This document shows, in pieces, positions 27,007 through 35,295 of a stretch of DNA of 64,000 nt. Position numbers and translations under genes: made by a program. The notes beneath the pieces were generated by a model. The model saw only the letters and a list, made by a program, of their open reading frames with translations, searched no databases and had not been told where the DNA came from. The stretch comes from Paraflavitalea soli (lineage in GTDB: Bacteria > Bacteroidota > Bacteroidia > Chitinophagales > Chitinophagaceae). The stretch lies in assembly GCF_003555545.1 (NCBI RefSeq), contig NZ_CP032157.1, positions 6,142,546 to 6,206,545 of the forward strand. Direction: 5' to 3'. Every line of letters begins with the position of its first letter. Positions within the stretch are counted from its first letter, which is position 1.

Positions 27007-28962
27007 ATGAAAAAAATATACCTGTTTCTTTTTTTGGCAGCATCGGCGGCTAAAGCCCAGCTTCCCCTTCCCGGTGCTTCCCTGGTTACCGAAACTGATG
27101 CCATTGCAGCCGATGAAGCCAGGGCTTTTCAACGTTTCAGGGACCTGCAGGGCGACAATAGCGTGTCTGCTACAGTAGCCTCCAATAATTTCAATGTAAA
27201 TTACTATCGATGTGAATGGCAGGTAGACCCGGCTGTGAAATACATCACCGGTAAAATAACTTCTTACTTCCGCATCACTGAAAGTACCAGCTCCATTACC
27301 TGGGACCTTTTACAGCAACTAACCGTAGATAGCGTGCTGTACCATACCCAAAAAATAACTTTTCAGCAAACGTCCGAACATGCCCTGATCATTAATTTCC
27401 CCACGTTATTGAATAAGGATACCCCGGACTCTATCAGTATTTATTACCAGGGCATACCCGATCCCGCCAATACAGCCTCTTTTGTAAAAAGTGCCCACGC
27501 TGGTACCCCTGTCATCTGGACACTTTCAGAACCATTTGGTTCCAGGGACTGGTGGCCCTGTAAAAATGGCCTCAACGACAAAGCCGATTCCATTGATATT
27601 ATAGTTACCTGCCCTAAACAATATACCGCATCGTCCAACGGAATAGTCGTTCGGGAAGAAGTCAGTGGCGATAATCGCATTACACAGTTCCAGCACCGGT
27701 ATCCGATCGCATCCTACCTTGTGGCCCTGGCAGTTACCAATTATATGGTTTGGGAAAGTACCGTTACCATCAACGGAAAAACCATGCCTTTAAAAAGTTA
27801 TTTTTATCCGGAGACAAACTATTCAGGGTCTGAAGTATACACAAAAAATGCGCTGCAGATGTTTAGCCCGCTTTTTGGTGAATACCCGTTCATCAGGGAG
27901 AAGTACGGCCACACCCAGTGCGGCTATGGCGGCGGAATGGAACACCAGACCAATAGCTTTATGGGCTCCTTTGGCTTCTCACTCATTGCACATGAACTGG
28001 GCCATCAGTGGTTTGGCGATAAAGTTACCTGCGCCAGCTGGAGCGATATTTGGTTAAACGAAGGCTTTGCCACCTATTGCCAGCATTTATATACAGAAAT
28101 TACTACCCCTTCTTACGTACCTACCGGACTACAGATCATGATTAATGGCATTACTTCCGCACCCGACGGTTCTGTATTTGTTCCCGATACTACCAGTTCT
28201 GCCCGCATCTTTAGTAGTCGCCTTAGCTACAATAAAGGGTTTTATGTGCTGTACATGTTACGTGGTATCATGGGCGACTCCGCTTTTTACCGGGGCGTAC
28301 GCCGGTACCTCAATGATCCCGCCATCCGTTATGGCTATGCCCGTACTGCTGATCTGCAACGCAACCTGGAGGCTGAATCCGGTAAAGACCTTTCCACTTT
28401 TTTCAGGAAGTGGGTATATGGAGAAGGATATCCCAATTACCAGCTCAACTGGACCCAGAATGTGAATCAATGGGTAAAGCTGTCACTAAACCAAACCACC
28501 TCGCACCCTTCTGTTTCCTTCTATGAGATGCCCGTAATGCTGCAATTGCATGGCGCCACCAGGGATACCATCATTACAATGGATCACCGGTACAGTGGAC
28601 AGGAACTTTGGGTCAATCCCGGTTTCGTAGTGGATACAGTGATCATAGATCCCAAGCGGTGGATCCTTTCAAAAGTAAAGACCTCCCAAAAAATACCGGC
28701 AGGAACCACCATCAATGACCTGAAAATATACCCCAATCCGGCGCCTGATATAGTAAATATTACTTTAAACAACCCTCAGGAGAAAAAAATAGCCATTTGG
28801 TTGTACAACTCCCTCGGCCAGAAAATATTTTATAAGGAAATACCTTTGTCCGGGCGCGATGAACAACTTCAGATACCTGTGCAGGCCCTGGCAAAAGGCA
28901 TTTATTACCTGCGGCTAAAAAGTGGGGAAACAATTAATATTACCCGGAAAATCCTGCGATAA
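27007..28962 (+). CDS. M1 family metallopeptidase with type IX sorting domain
   Basis: 651 residues. Signal peptide about 1-17. The N-terminal beta domain runs to about 260; the catalytic part has GGMEHQTN (309-316, in place of the classic GAMEN), the zinc motif HELGH (329-333) and third ligand Glu352 in NEGFATY. The last ~75 residues (from LKIYPNPAPDIVNITL to TRKILR) are a type A C-terminal sorting domain, which sends the protein through the type IX secretion system to the surface or medium. The family removes N-terminal residues from peptides, so this is a secreted aminopeptidase for nutrient digestion. Single-gene unit. Confidence 0.93.
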   Translation: MKKIYLFLFLAASAAKAQLPLPGASLVTETDAIAADEARAFQRFRDLQGDNSVSATVASNNFNVNYYRCEWQVDPAVKYITGKITSYFRITESTSSITWDLLQQLTVDSVLYHTQKITFQQTSEHALIINFPTLLNKDTPDSISIYYQGIPDPANTASFVKSAHAGTPVIWTLSEPFGSRDWWPCKNGLNDKADSIDIIVTCPKQYTASSNGIVVREEVSGDNRITQFQHRYPIASYLVALAVTNYMVWESTVTINGKTMPLKSYFYPETNYSGSEVYTKNALQMFSPLFGEYPFIREKYGHTQCGYGGGMEHQTNSFMGSFGFSLIAHELGHQWFGDKVTCASWSDIWLNEGFATYCQHLYTEITTPSYVPTGLQIMINGITSAPDGSVFVPDTTSSARIFSSRLSYNKGFYVLYMLRGIMGDSAFYRGVRRYLNDPAIRYGYARTADLQRNLEAESGKDLSTFFRKWVYGEGYPNYQLNWTQNVNQWVKLSLNQTTSHPSVSFYEMPVMLQLHGATRDTIITMDHRYSGQELWVNPGFVVDTVIIDPKRWILSKVKTSQKIPAGTTINDLKIYPNPAPDIVNITLNNPQEKKIAIWLYNSLGQKIFYKEIPLSGRDEQLQIPVQALAKGIYYLRLKSGETINITRKILR

Positions 28963-29029
28963 ACACCGCTGTATCACAGTTTATGATTTCTTCAAGGGAA
29001 TAATCCATCGAAAAAGAAATGCTGACTAC

Positions 29030-29037
29030 TATATTTG
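29030..29037 (+). promoter_or_regulatory. Candidate -7 box of the GH25 gene
   Basis: TATATTTG is an exact TAnnTTTG match. It would start transcription at about 29044, five bases before the ATG at 29049. This argues against the more upstream start at 29019. No clear -33 box. Confidence 0.35.
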
Positions 29038-29048
29038 CAACCGCAGGA

Positions 29049-29822
29049 ATGGCAGACAACAAAAAAACAAATATCGGCTGGAAGATCCTTATTTCCCTGG
29101 TACTGGCAGGTATACTCGTCATGCTGGGTTTTCAGGTGTATGAATGGTGGCTCGCCCGCAGGGCTCACTTTGTACGATACCAGGCTTTTGGCATCGAAAT
29201 CCCTACCAATTACGGCATTCATGGCATCGATGTATCCAAATACCAGGAAACCGTTGACTGGGAAAGTGTAAAGGACATGAAGGTAGAAGATGTGCAGATC
29301 GGCTTTGCATTCATCAAAGCCACCGAGGGCAACGGCAATGAGGACCGCTGTTTTAAGCGCAATTGGAAAAAGGCCAAAGAGGCTGGTGTTACCCGTGGGG
29401 CCTACCATTTTTTCATTGCCACAAAAAGCGGGAAAACACAGGCCGAGAACTTCATCTCCACCGTGGAGTTGCAGCCGGGCGACCTGCCCCCTGTACTGGA
29501 TGTAGAACAATCCTACGGCGTCAAGTCCGATAAACTGCGCCAGCGTGTAAAAGAGTTCCTGGAAACCATAGAGAACTATTACGGCGTAAAGCCCATCCTG
29601 TATACCAATGTGGATTTTTACAAGCAGATACTAAAGGATGAATTTGATCACTACCCCCTTTGGGTAGCCCACTACCTGCAAAAAGAAAAACCCCGTATTT
29701 ATCGCGACTGGCATTTCTGGCAACACAGCGAACAGGGCCATGTAAACGGTATTCTGTATAAAGTAGATTTCAATGTATTCAATGGCGACTCCACCGAGTT
29801 CAGGAGCTTATTAATAGACTAA
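29049..29822 (+). CDS. GH25 family lysozyme-like muramidase
   Basis: 257 residues from 29049 (MADNKKTN). A single N-terminal membrane helix (about 10-32) anchors the protein with its catalytic domain in the periplasm. GH25 motifs: HGIDVSKYQ with the catalytic-region Asp, GFAFIKATEG, GAYHFF, PPVLDVE (the Asp-x-Glu pair), and ILYTN. The family cleaves the beta-1,4 bond between N-acetylmuramic acid and N-acetylglucosamine. The following small membrane gene starts 16 bases later on the same strand and is probably co-transcribed. Confidence 0.9.
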   Translation: MADNKKTNIGWKILISLVLAGILVMLGFQVYEWWLARRAHFVRYQAFGIEIPTNYGIHGIDVSKYQETVDWESVKDMKVEDVQIGFAFIKATEGNGNEDRCFKRNWKKAKEAGVTRGAYHFFIATKSGKTQAENFISTVELQPGDLPPVLDVEQSYGVKSDKLRQRVKEFLETIENYYGVKPILYTNVDFYKQILKDEFDHYPLWVAHYLQKEKPRIYRDWHFWQHSEQGHVNGILYKVDFNVFNGDSTEFRSLLID

Positions 29823-29838
29823 TTCGTAATTTTATTCC

Positions 29839-30075
29839 ATGGGCTATGCAGAAGATGATCCCCGGGATTTCCTGCGAAGGGTAGTATGGTCACTCTCCCT
29901 GGGATTGGTATGGCTGGTGAGCACTATTGGTATCGGTACCTATGCAGGATTAATGGTGCCCGAAAATGGACTCCATACCAGCAATATTATCTTCTATAGT
30001 TGGATGGCCATCAGCCTGGCTGGCCTCATCTGGGTCAATCTCCGCATCTGGAAGAAGAAGTTCCCACATGGATAA
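29839..30075 (+). CDS. Small two-helix membrane protein
   Basis: 78 residues; not recognised beyond its shape. Two membrane helices (about 17-38 and 51-67) joined by a short loop, with a basic C terminus (RIWKKKFPHG) that should be cytoplasmic. It lies 16 bases after the GH25 gene. Its stop is 16 bases from the stop of a convergent gene. Small proteins like this are often annotated as hypothetical in the family. Confidence 0.6.
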   Translation: MGYAEDDPRDFLRRVVWSLSLGLVWLVSTIGIGTYAGLMVPENGLHTSNIIFYSWMAISLAGLIWVNLRIWKKKFPHG

Positions 30076-30091
30076 AATTATAGGCTGGAGG

Positions 30092-31375
30092 TTAATCATA
30101 TTTATTAAGCAGGTATATCGCTTTCTTATTAACCGCCGAAGAATCACTTACTCTTTTTATCCCGAAATGATCTTCATACTCAGCCTGCCATTTACCAGCA
30201 TCATGTTTTTTTACCAGGTAGGGTCGGTCAAATGACATCCGGGAATAATAGCCCAACACAAAAATCCCGGTAGCTACATAATAAAGTAGATAACTCATCC
30301 TTGCCTTTTGGTACAAGGGTTTGCTTTCCTTCCCTTGCTGAACCAGGATGGCCGCCAGCAAAGGCACCAGCGGAAACCAGAACCGGGCTTCAAAAAATGG
30401 CCAGTTAAAGATCAAAAGCGTATAAATGATCAGGTACACGATAACAGGCAAGGGGATCATCCTATGATTCCTGATCAATCTCACAGTCAGCAGGCCCAGG
30501 AAAAATAGCCCGGTGAGTATATAAAAGATCTCCGCTACTACCGGTGAAACCAGGAAGCCTGTTTTTGATATCGGTATATTAATAAAAAGCTCAGCCCAGT
30601 CTACAAGATGCAAACGCACATTTTGGCTGAAAAAGGTGGCAGGATCACGCAGGAGCGGCCCTAAAAAATAAGATAAATAGATAATGAACTTGGGTCTTGT
30701 TACCAGGAAACCCAACAGCGAGCACGCAATAATAATCACCAGTACTGCATAAAACGGCTGCTGCCGGGACCATGCCATCAGTTTTTTTCTGCTGCTGATC
30801 AAAAAGGAAACAATTAATGCCAGCACCAGCCCGATACCTGCAGTGCGGGTAATAAAACAAACAAGGCATAGCATTACTGTCAGGATCAGGAACCCTGCTT
30901 TTCTTTGCTTCATAAATGACTGGTAGCAATAAAGAGCCGCTGTTGAGAAAAACAGGAACTGCATCTCCGAAAGCGGAGTAATAGTAAGTTTAAGCGTGGT
31001 CCAGTTTAGCAGCGTTAAAAAAACAAAGGGCCATATTTTAATAGAAGCCCCAAAAAGCTTTTTTACAAAATAAAGGCTGCCGCATAAGTACAATAATTGA
31101 AAGAATCCAATACCAAAAGGCGTTAAGAGATGAAGGGTTGATAAGCCTGCCAGAAAATAAACATACCCAAAAGGTAAAAAATCAGCTGGCTTTTCAAATC
31201 CTGCAGGCAATGTTCCCTGGAGGTCTTCTAGTAGGGTAAAATACCTTACTGTATCATTGGTGAGCCGAAATGGAGTAAAACAGTTGGCAAAATAAATAAT
31301 GATAAGAATTCCTGTGCTTGCTATCCATAACCGGTTATAGAAAAGGGAAGAATGAAGTCCTGCTCCTTGGTGCAT
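30092..31375 (-). CDS. Polytopic membrane protein, GT-C glycosyltransferase-like
   Basis: 427 residues with ten or more membrane helices. The layout resembles GT-C type glycosyltransferases: an early luminal loop with acidic residue after helix 1 (RLTNDTVRYFTLLEDL), repeated helix pairs, and a final soluble tail (HDAGKWQAEYEDHFGIK). No family motif fixes the donor or acceptor. It may transfer sugars from a polyprenyl carrier to an envelope polymer. It lies 16 bases upstream (in coding order) of nothing on its strand and faces the small membrane gene tail to tail; a DUF4440 gene precedes it by 16 bases. Confidence 0.55.
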   Translation of the reverse strand: MHQGAGLHSSLFYNRLWIASTGILIIIYFANCFTPFRLTNDTVRYFTLLEDLQGTLPAGFEKPADFLPFGYVYFLAGLSTLHLLTPFGIGFFQLLYLCGSLYFVKKLFGASIKIWPFVFLTLLNWTTLKLTITPLSEMQFLFFSTAALYCYQSFMKQRKAGFLILTVMLCLVCFITRTAGIGLVLALIVSFLISSRKKLMAWSRQQPFYAVLVIIIACSLLGFLVTRPKFIIYLSYFLGPLLRDPATFFSQNVRLHLVDWAELFINIPISKTGFLVSPVVAEIFYILTGLFFLGLLTVRLIRNHRMIPLPVIVYLIIYTLLIFNWPFFEARFWFPLVPLLAAILVQQGKESKPLYQKARMSYLLYYVATGIFVLGYYSRMSFDRPYLVKKHDAGKWQAEYEDHFGIKRVSDSSAVNKKAIYLLNKYD

Positions 31376-31391
31376 AAATTTATTTTATTTC

Positions 31392-31820
31392 CTAGCTGCT
31401 GTGATCGGTAATGATCACCCAGGTTCCCTTTATTTTACGGAACAGCAGGTTATAATGACCACTCACATCACCCGCATTTCGTTTCAGGTGCCACTTCCCC
31501 ACCACAAAATAATATTCCGGGCTCAGCCGCTCTACCTTGATCAGGTTGAACGTCAGCGTACCCATCTGATCCGGGCCATTATAGTTTTTCTTGTAATTGG
31601 CAAGCGTGTTTTGGTAGCCATACGTAACACCGTTCTTACCCACAAACATCAACGAGTCGTCATTCCAATAACCTTTCATAAAGGCTTCCAGGTCCCCTTT
31701 ATTCCAGGCCTCCGTTTGATCATGTAATGTTTGACGGATGATCTTTTCGTCTGCCGATTGGGCCAGCGTGACCATGGGTAGAAAACAAAGCAGGCAGACA
31801 GCTGTCAATAAGGTTCTCAT
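31392..31820 (-). CDS. Secreted SnoaL/DUF4440-like protein
   Basis: 142 residues with a signal peptide (about 1-20, TLAQS). The mature part is a single NTF2-like fold: IIRQTLHDQTEAWNKGDLEAFMKGYWNDDSLMFV, then WHLKRNAGDVSGHYNLLFRKIKGTWVIITDHSS, which matches the DUF4440 pattern. These domains bind small hydrophobic ligands or act as ketosteroid-isomerase-like enzymes; the exported forms in this phylum have no known substrate. It is 16 bases upstream of the polytopic membrane gene and may share its transcript. Confidence 0.8.
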   Translation of the reverse strand: MRTLLTAVCLLCFLPMVTLAQSADEKIIRQTLHDQTEAWNKGDLEAFMKGYWNDDSLMFVGKNGVTYGYQNTLANYKKNYNGPDQMGTLTFNLIKVERLSPEYYFVVGKWHLKRNAGDVSGHYNLLFRKIKGTWVIITDHSS

Positions 31821-31849
31821 ACAGTTAATTATTACAGTAAGTTACTACA

Positions 31850-31866
31850 GAATCCGCTATCGAAGC
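31850..31866 (+). repeat. Truncated copy of the GACCGCAGGGA repeat
   Basis: GAATCCGCTATCGAAGC matches only the 3' portion of the repeats found at 6139 and 42659. It lies in the intergenic gap next to a terminator. Confidence 0.4.
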
Positions 31867-31880
31867 AAGCGTCCAATCAA

Positions 31881-31925
31881 AAAAAGCTGCCTCAGCCAGT
31901 TCAACCCGACCAAGGCAGCTTTTAT
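31881..31925. terminator. Rho-independent terminator
   Basis: Stem AAAAAGCTGCCT ... AGGCAGCTTTTAT (11-bp perfect arms with a long loop). T-rich on both sides; it follows the stop of the TIM-barrel gene on the minus strand. Confidence 0.75.
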
Positions 31926-31969
31926 ATATCCGCGCAATCCATGGAATAGTCCACCGGATCTGCGATTCA

Positions 31970-32833
31970 TTAAATGCTCAGTTTCTTCATATACACAGCA
32001 TCTGTTGCAGCTGCTTTCAGCGGTGTAGTTCCTTCGTAGCGTTCTTGTTCCACAATATAATATTCCATACCCTGCTTCCTGGCCTCCTTTAGTATTTTAG
32101 TGAAGTCAAGAGAACCCGTTCCCAGGTCTACAGAAGCATCATGCTGCGTGGGGTTCGCGCCTTTCTGCCTGTCTTTTACATGGCATAGGCGGAAACGTTT
32201 GGGGTATTTTTTTAACCAGGCAATGGGGTCTTCGCCCGGAGTAGCTACCCAGTAAATATCCATCTCAAAATCTACCGTATCCGGATTCGTATGCTGCATC
32301 AGCGTATCCTGCGGCATTACACCATCCTGCGCCGTAAAAGTATAGCCATGGTTATGATAGGCAAACCGCAACCCGTTCTTCTTACAGATATCACCCAGGC
32401 TATTGAATTTGTCTGCAAATTTCTTATAGTCGTCCAGTGTTTTCTGAGGGCCAATATAGGGGCTGATCAGGTATTTCATCCCGATCTCGCCTGCTTCTGC
32501 CGCCTTCCGCTCAAAATTCGTATTGATATCGCAATGCGTAGAGATCATAGTGATACCCAGGTCGTCTGCAAACTTTTTAAATTCTTTGTTCGACATACCC
32601 CAGTAAATGCCCTTGGAGCCTTCATATCCTTCAATTTGCTTGTAGCCAAAGGAAGCTACCTGCTTCAGAACACCCTGTGGGTCCTTGGGCAGCTCATCAC
32701 GAAGCGTATACAGTTGTAATCCGAATTGCTTAAGTGGTTTATAGGCTGCAAAAAGGTCTGTAGTAGAACCCATTGCCAGCGCGGAAGCAAATACGCCCCC
32801 TGTCTTCAAAAATTGTCTCCTGTTGTAACTCAT
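31970..32833 (-). CDS. Exported TIM-barrel sugar isomerase/epimerase, no. 1
   Basis: 287 residues from the start at 32833, which gives a Tat-like leader (NRRQFLKTGGVFASALAMG). The mature part opens FGLQLYTLRDELPKDP and ends with an EQERYEG strand, both typical of the AP_endonuc_2 (PF01261) xylose-isomerase-like barrel; metal ligands are expected among H(N)H and E/D residues (AYHNHGYTF, DFEMDIYW, HVKDRQ). In 3-keto-sugar loci such proteins isomerise or epimerise keto sugars. Its closest paralogue in the window is at 45994-46863. It is the last gene of the minus-strand half of the sugar locus. Confidence 0.88.
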   Translation of the reverse strand: MSYNRRQFLKTGGVFASALAMGSTTDLFAAYKPLKQFGLQLYTLRDELPKDPQGVLKQVASFGYKQIEGYEGSKGIYWGMSNKEFKKFADDLGITMISTHCDINTNFERKAAEAGEIGMKYLISPYIGPQKTLDDYKKFADKFNSLGDICKKNGLRFAYHNHGYTFTAQDGVMPQDTLMQHTNPDTVDFEMDIYWVATPGEDPIAWLKKYPKRFRLCHVKDRQKGANPTQHDASVDLGTGSLDFTKILKEARKQGMEYYIVEQERYEGTTPLKAAATDAVYMKKLSI

Positions 32834-32911
32834 GGTACAGAGCAAGGTTGGTGTGAATGAATAATAGTCAAAGATCAGGTTCTCCCAGCCATTCAAACCG
32901 TGTGGCCGCGC

Positions 32912-32952
32912 TGAAGAACCCGAAACCCAGAACTCGAAACCCGTAACTCCTA
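32912..32952. repeat. Short tandem-word tract (CGAAACCC-like)
   Basis: Degenerate words GAACCCGAAACCCAGAACTC... run up to and over the stop codon of the gluconate dehydrogenase subunit 3 gene. Related to the tract at 23244. Confidence 0.5.
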
Positions 32953-33522
32953 GGTCGCCCAGGCCTTATCTCCTTTCTTGTACGGCATACAGCCATCGTA
33001 CCGTCCCGGAATAGCCTCGTAGCGCAAGGCTTTCGTAGCGCCTATTTCTGAGGTGAAATAACCCAGCAAGGTCAACTGCTTCAGTTGAGTGAAGTAATGG
33101 GCAGGGTCTTCCTTCTTTTTATTCTTATTATAATCCTTCTGCTCTGTATCAAGCGTGATCAATAAGGCCTTGCGCTGCTCTGGTGTAGCACTCATGAAAG
33201 CGGTAGAGTGCATCTTGCGGGAGGCTTCATCTAGTTTCGTCATGCCTTCCAGGAAGATCTTTTGGTCCTTTTCAGTATAACAATCTTTCACCATCACTGT
33301 CATGAAGGTACCTACCCCTGCAGCTTTCGCGCCGGGTGTATCCGTTGTGGGGATAATCGTTTCTGCGATCTCATCCAGGTAAGCGATGTCTTCTGGTTTG
33401 AAATCCAGTGTGGCGGCCGTTTTTTTATCACTGGCCTTACAGCCCGACAGAAAAAACTCAGCTCCGATAACAGTGCCGCCCAATAAAAGGGCTACCCTTG
33501 ATACGGCTTCTCTTCTGTTCAT
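32950..33522 (-). CDS. Gluconate 2-dehydrogenase subunit 3 family protein
   Basis: 190 residues. The leader has a twin arginine (NRREAVSRVALLLGG) followed by a lipobox (FLSGC), so the protein should be exported folded by Tat and lipidated. The mature part begins DFKPEDIAYLDEIAETIIPTTDTPGAKAAGVGTF, the characteristic motif of the family (PF13618). In sugar dehydrogenases such as glucoside 3-dehydrogenase the small subunit carries the Tat signal for the GMC flavoprotein, which has none. Both GMC genes lie directly upstream on the same strand, 29 and 28 bases apart, and neither has a leader. It is therefore the likely hitchhiker partner for one or both. Confidence 0.92.
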   Translation of the reverse strand: MNRREAVSRVALLLGGTVIGAEFFLSGCKASDKKTAATLDFKPEDIAYLDEIAETIIPTTDTPGAKAAGVGTFMTVMVKDCYTEKDQKIFLEGMTKLDEASRKMHSTAFMSATPEQRKALLITLDTEQKDYNKNKKKEDPAHYFTQLKQLTLLGYFTSEIGATKALRYEAIPGRYDGCMPYKKGDKAWAT

Positions 33523-33551
33523 ATACTATGATTTTAAATAAAGTGCAAAAA

Positions 33552-35267
33552 TTACAAATTTCCTTTCTTCAACTCACTCACTGCATGATCCGCCGCACGG
33601 GCAGTCAATGCCATATAAGTAAGCGACGGATTTTGACAAGCCGAAGACGCCATACAGGAGCCATCCGTTACAAATACATTCTGTACATCATGCATCTGGT
33701 TCCATTTGTTCAGTACCGATGTCTTCGGGTCTTTTCCCATACGGGCCGTACCCATTTCATGGATACAAAATCCGGGAGGAGGTGCATTGTCGTAGGCTTT
33801 TACATTTTTGACGCCTGCCGCCTCCAGCATTTCTACCGCAGAGGCCTTCATATCCTCCCGCATTTTCATCTCATTCTCCTTAAACTCACAATCAATATCC
33901 AGCGTGGGCAATCCCCATTTATCTTTCTTGTCTTTGTTCAGCGTTGCTTTATTGTCATAATACGGCAAGTGCTCACCCCAGGATCCTATGCCCATTGACC
34001 ATTCGCCAGGTTCCAATAAACTATCCTTCAGGTCTTCACCAATGCCATCATGTCCACGCGCCCGGCCACGACTGGCGCCACCCTGGTAGCCAAAGCCCCG
34101 AACATAATCCGTGCGCATCGTCTGTTCACTGATATTACGGAACCGGGGCACATAAATACCATTCGGCCGGCGGCCAAAAGTATACTTGTCTTCAAAACCT
34201 TCTATATTCCCACTGGCTCCTACACCGTAATGGTGGTCCATCAGGTTGTGACCGATCTGCTCACTCGTATTACCCAGGCCATTAGGAAACACTTCCGAAA
34301 CAGAGTTCAGCAACACAAACGTAGTTCCCAGCGTAGAAGCATTCAGGAATACGATCCTGGCATAATATTCTTCTGTCTTCAGTGTTTCTGAATCCATGAT
34401 CCTGACCCCTTTGGCTTTCTTCGTATCCTTATCATAGATCACTTCCAATACAATAGAGTAGGGACGTAGCGTAAGGTTCCCCGTTTTCCTCGCTGCGGGC
34501 AATGTGGCCGAATTACTGCTGAAATAACCACCAAAAGGACAACCTTCCTGGCATTTACTCCTGTATTGACACGGGCCACGGTCTCCCACCTTGGCAGTAT
34601 GGTTTGCCGTACGGCCAATGATCATCGCACGTTCTTTGAAACGCTCCTTGATCCTGGCAGCTACATGTTTTTCCACACAGTTCATTTCCATTGCTGGTAG
34701 AAATTCGCCATCCGGCAATTGAGGCAATCCATCCTTTGCTCCACTGATACCGGCAAATTTTTCTACATAACTATACCACGACTCCATATCCTTATAGCGA
34801 ATGGGCCAGTCTACGCCATGGCCGTCTTTCCCGTTTGCGCTGAAATCAATATCACTCCACCGGTAGCTCTGACGGCCCCACATCAGCGAACGTCCGCCTA
34901 CATGATAACCGCGTATCCAGCTAAAAGGCTTTACCTGGTTGTAAGGATTTTCAACATCATTGACAAAGAACTTCTTCGATACCTCATTAAAAGCATAACA
35001 CTTACTTTGGATGGGGCTGTTCTCACGGTCCGCCTGCGTAAGATTGCCATGGTGCGGCAACTCCCAGGGAGCTTTCTCAGTATCTGTATAATCTTTAATG
35101 TGCACCACATCGCGGCCGCGCTCCAGCAACAATGTTTTCAATCCTTTTTCACAAAGTTCTTTGGCGGCCCAGCCTCCGCTGATCCCACTGCCTACTACGA
35201 TAGCGTCATAGGTGTTTTGTGCTGTGGCCTTATTATTAATGTTAACATTCGTGGTATCCCCGGGCAT
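33552..35267 (-). CDS. GMC family oxidoreductase with Fe-S-type Cys cluster, no. 1
   Basis: 571 residues. FAD-binding Rossmann motif VVGSGISGGWAAKEL at about 24-38; the active-site end has IHEMGTARMG and NPSLTYMALTARAADHAV, with the catalytic His and Asn of the GMC C-terminal domain. Three cysteines at 233, 239 and 243 (CQYRSKCQEGCPFGG) match the [3Fe-4S] loop of bacterial FAD-glucose dehydrogenase alpha subunits, so electrons probably pass to a cytochrome. There is no signal peptide; export would depend on the subunit 3 protein encoded next. Likely substrate is a glycoside or disaccharide oxidised at C3. A paralogue of the gene at 35296-36975. Confidence 0.93.
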   Translation of the reverse strand: MPGDTTNVNINNKATAQNTYDAIVVGSGISGGWAAKELCEKGLKTLLLERGRDVVHIKDYTDTEKAPWELPHHGNLTQADRENSPIQSKCYAFNEVSKKFFVNDVENPYNQVKPFSWIRGYHVGGRSLMWGRQSYRWSDIDFSANGKDGHGVDWPIRYKDMESWYSYVEKFAGISGAKDGLPQLPDGEFLPAMEMNCVEKHVAARIKERFKERAMIIGRTANHTAKVGDRGPCQYRSKCQEGCPFGGYFSSNSATLPAARKTGNLTLRPYSIVLEVIYDKDTKKAKGVRIMDSETLKTEEYYARIVFLNASTLGTTFVLLNSVSEVFPNGLGNTSEQIGHNLMDHHYGVGASGNIEGFEDKYTFGRRPNGIYVPRFRNISEQTMRTDYVRGFGYQGGASRGRARGHDGIGEDLKDSLLEPGEWSMGIGSWGEHLPYYDNKATLNKDKKDKWGLPTLDIDCEFKENEMKMREDMKASAVEMLEAAGVKNVKAYDNAPPPGFCIHEMGTARMGKDPKTSVLNKWNQMHDVQNVFVTDGSCMASSACQNPSLTYMALTARAADHAVSELKKGNL

Positions 35268-35295
35268 AGATTAAATTTATAAAGCGTTTATAGGG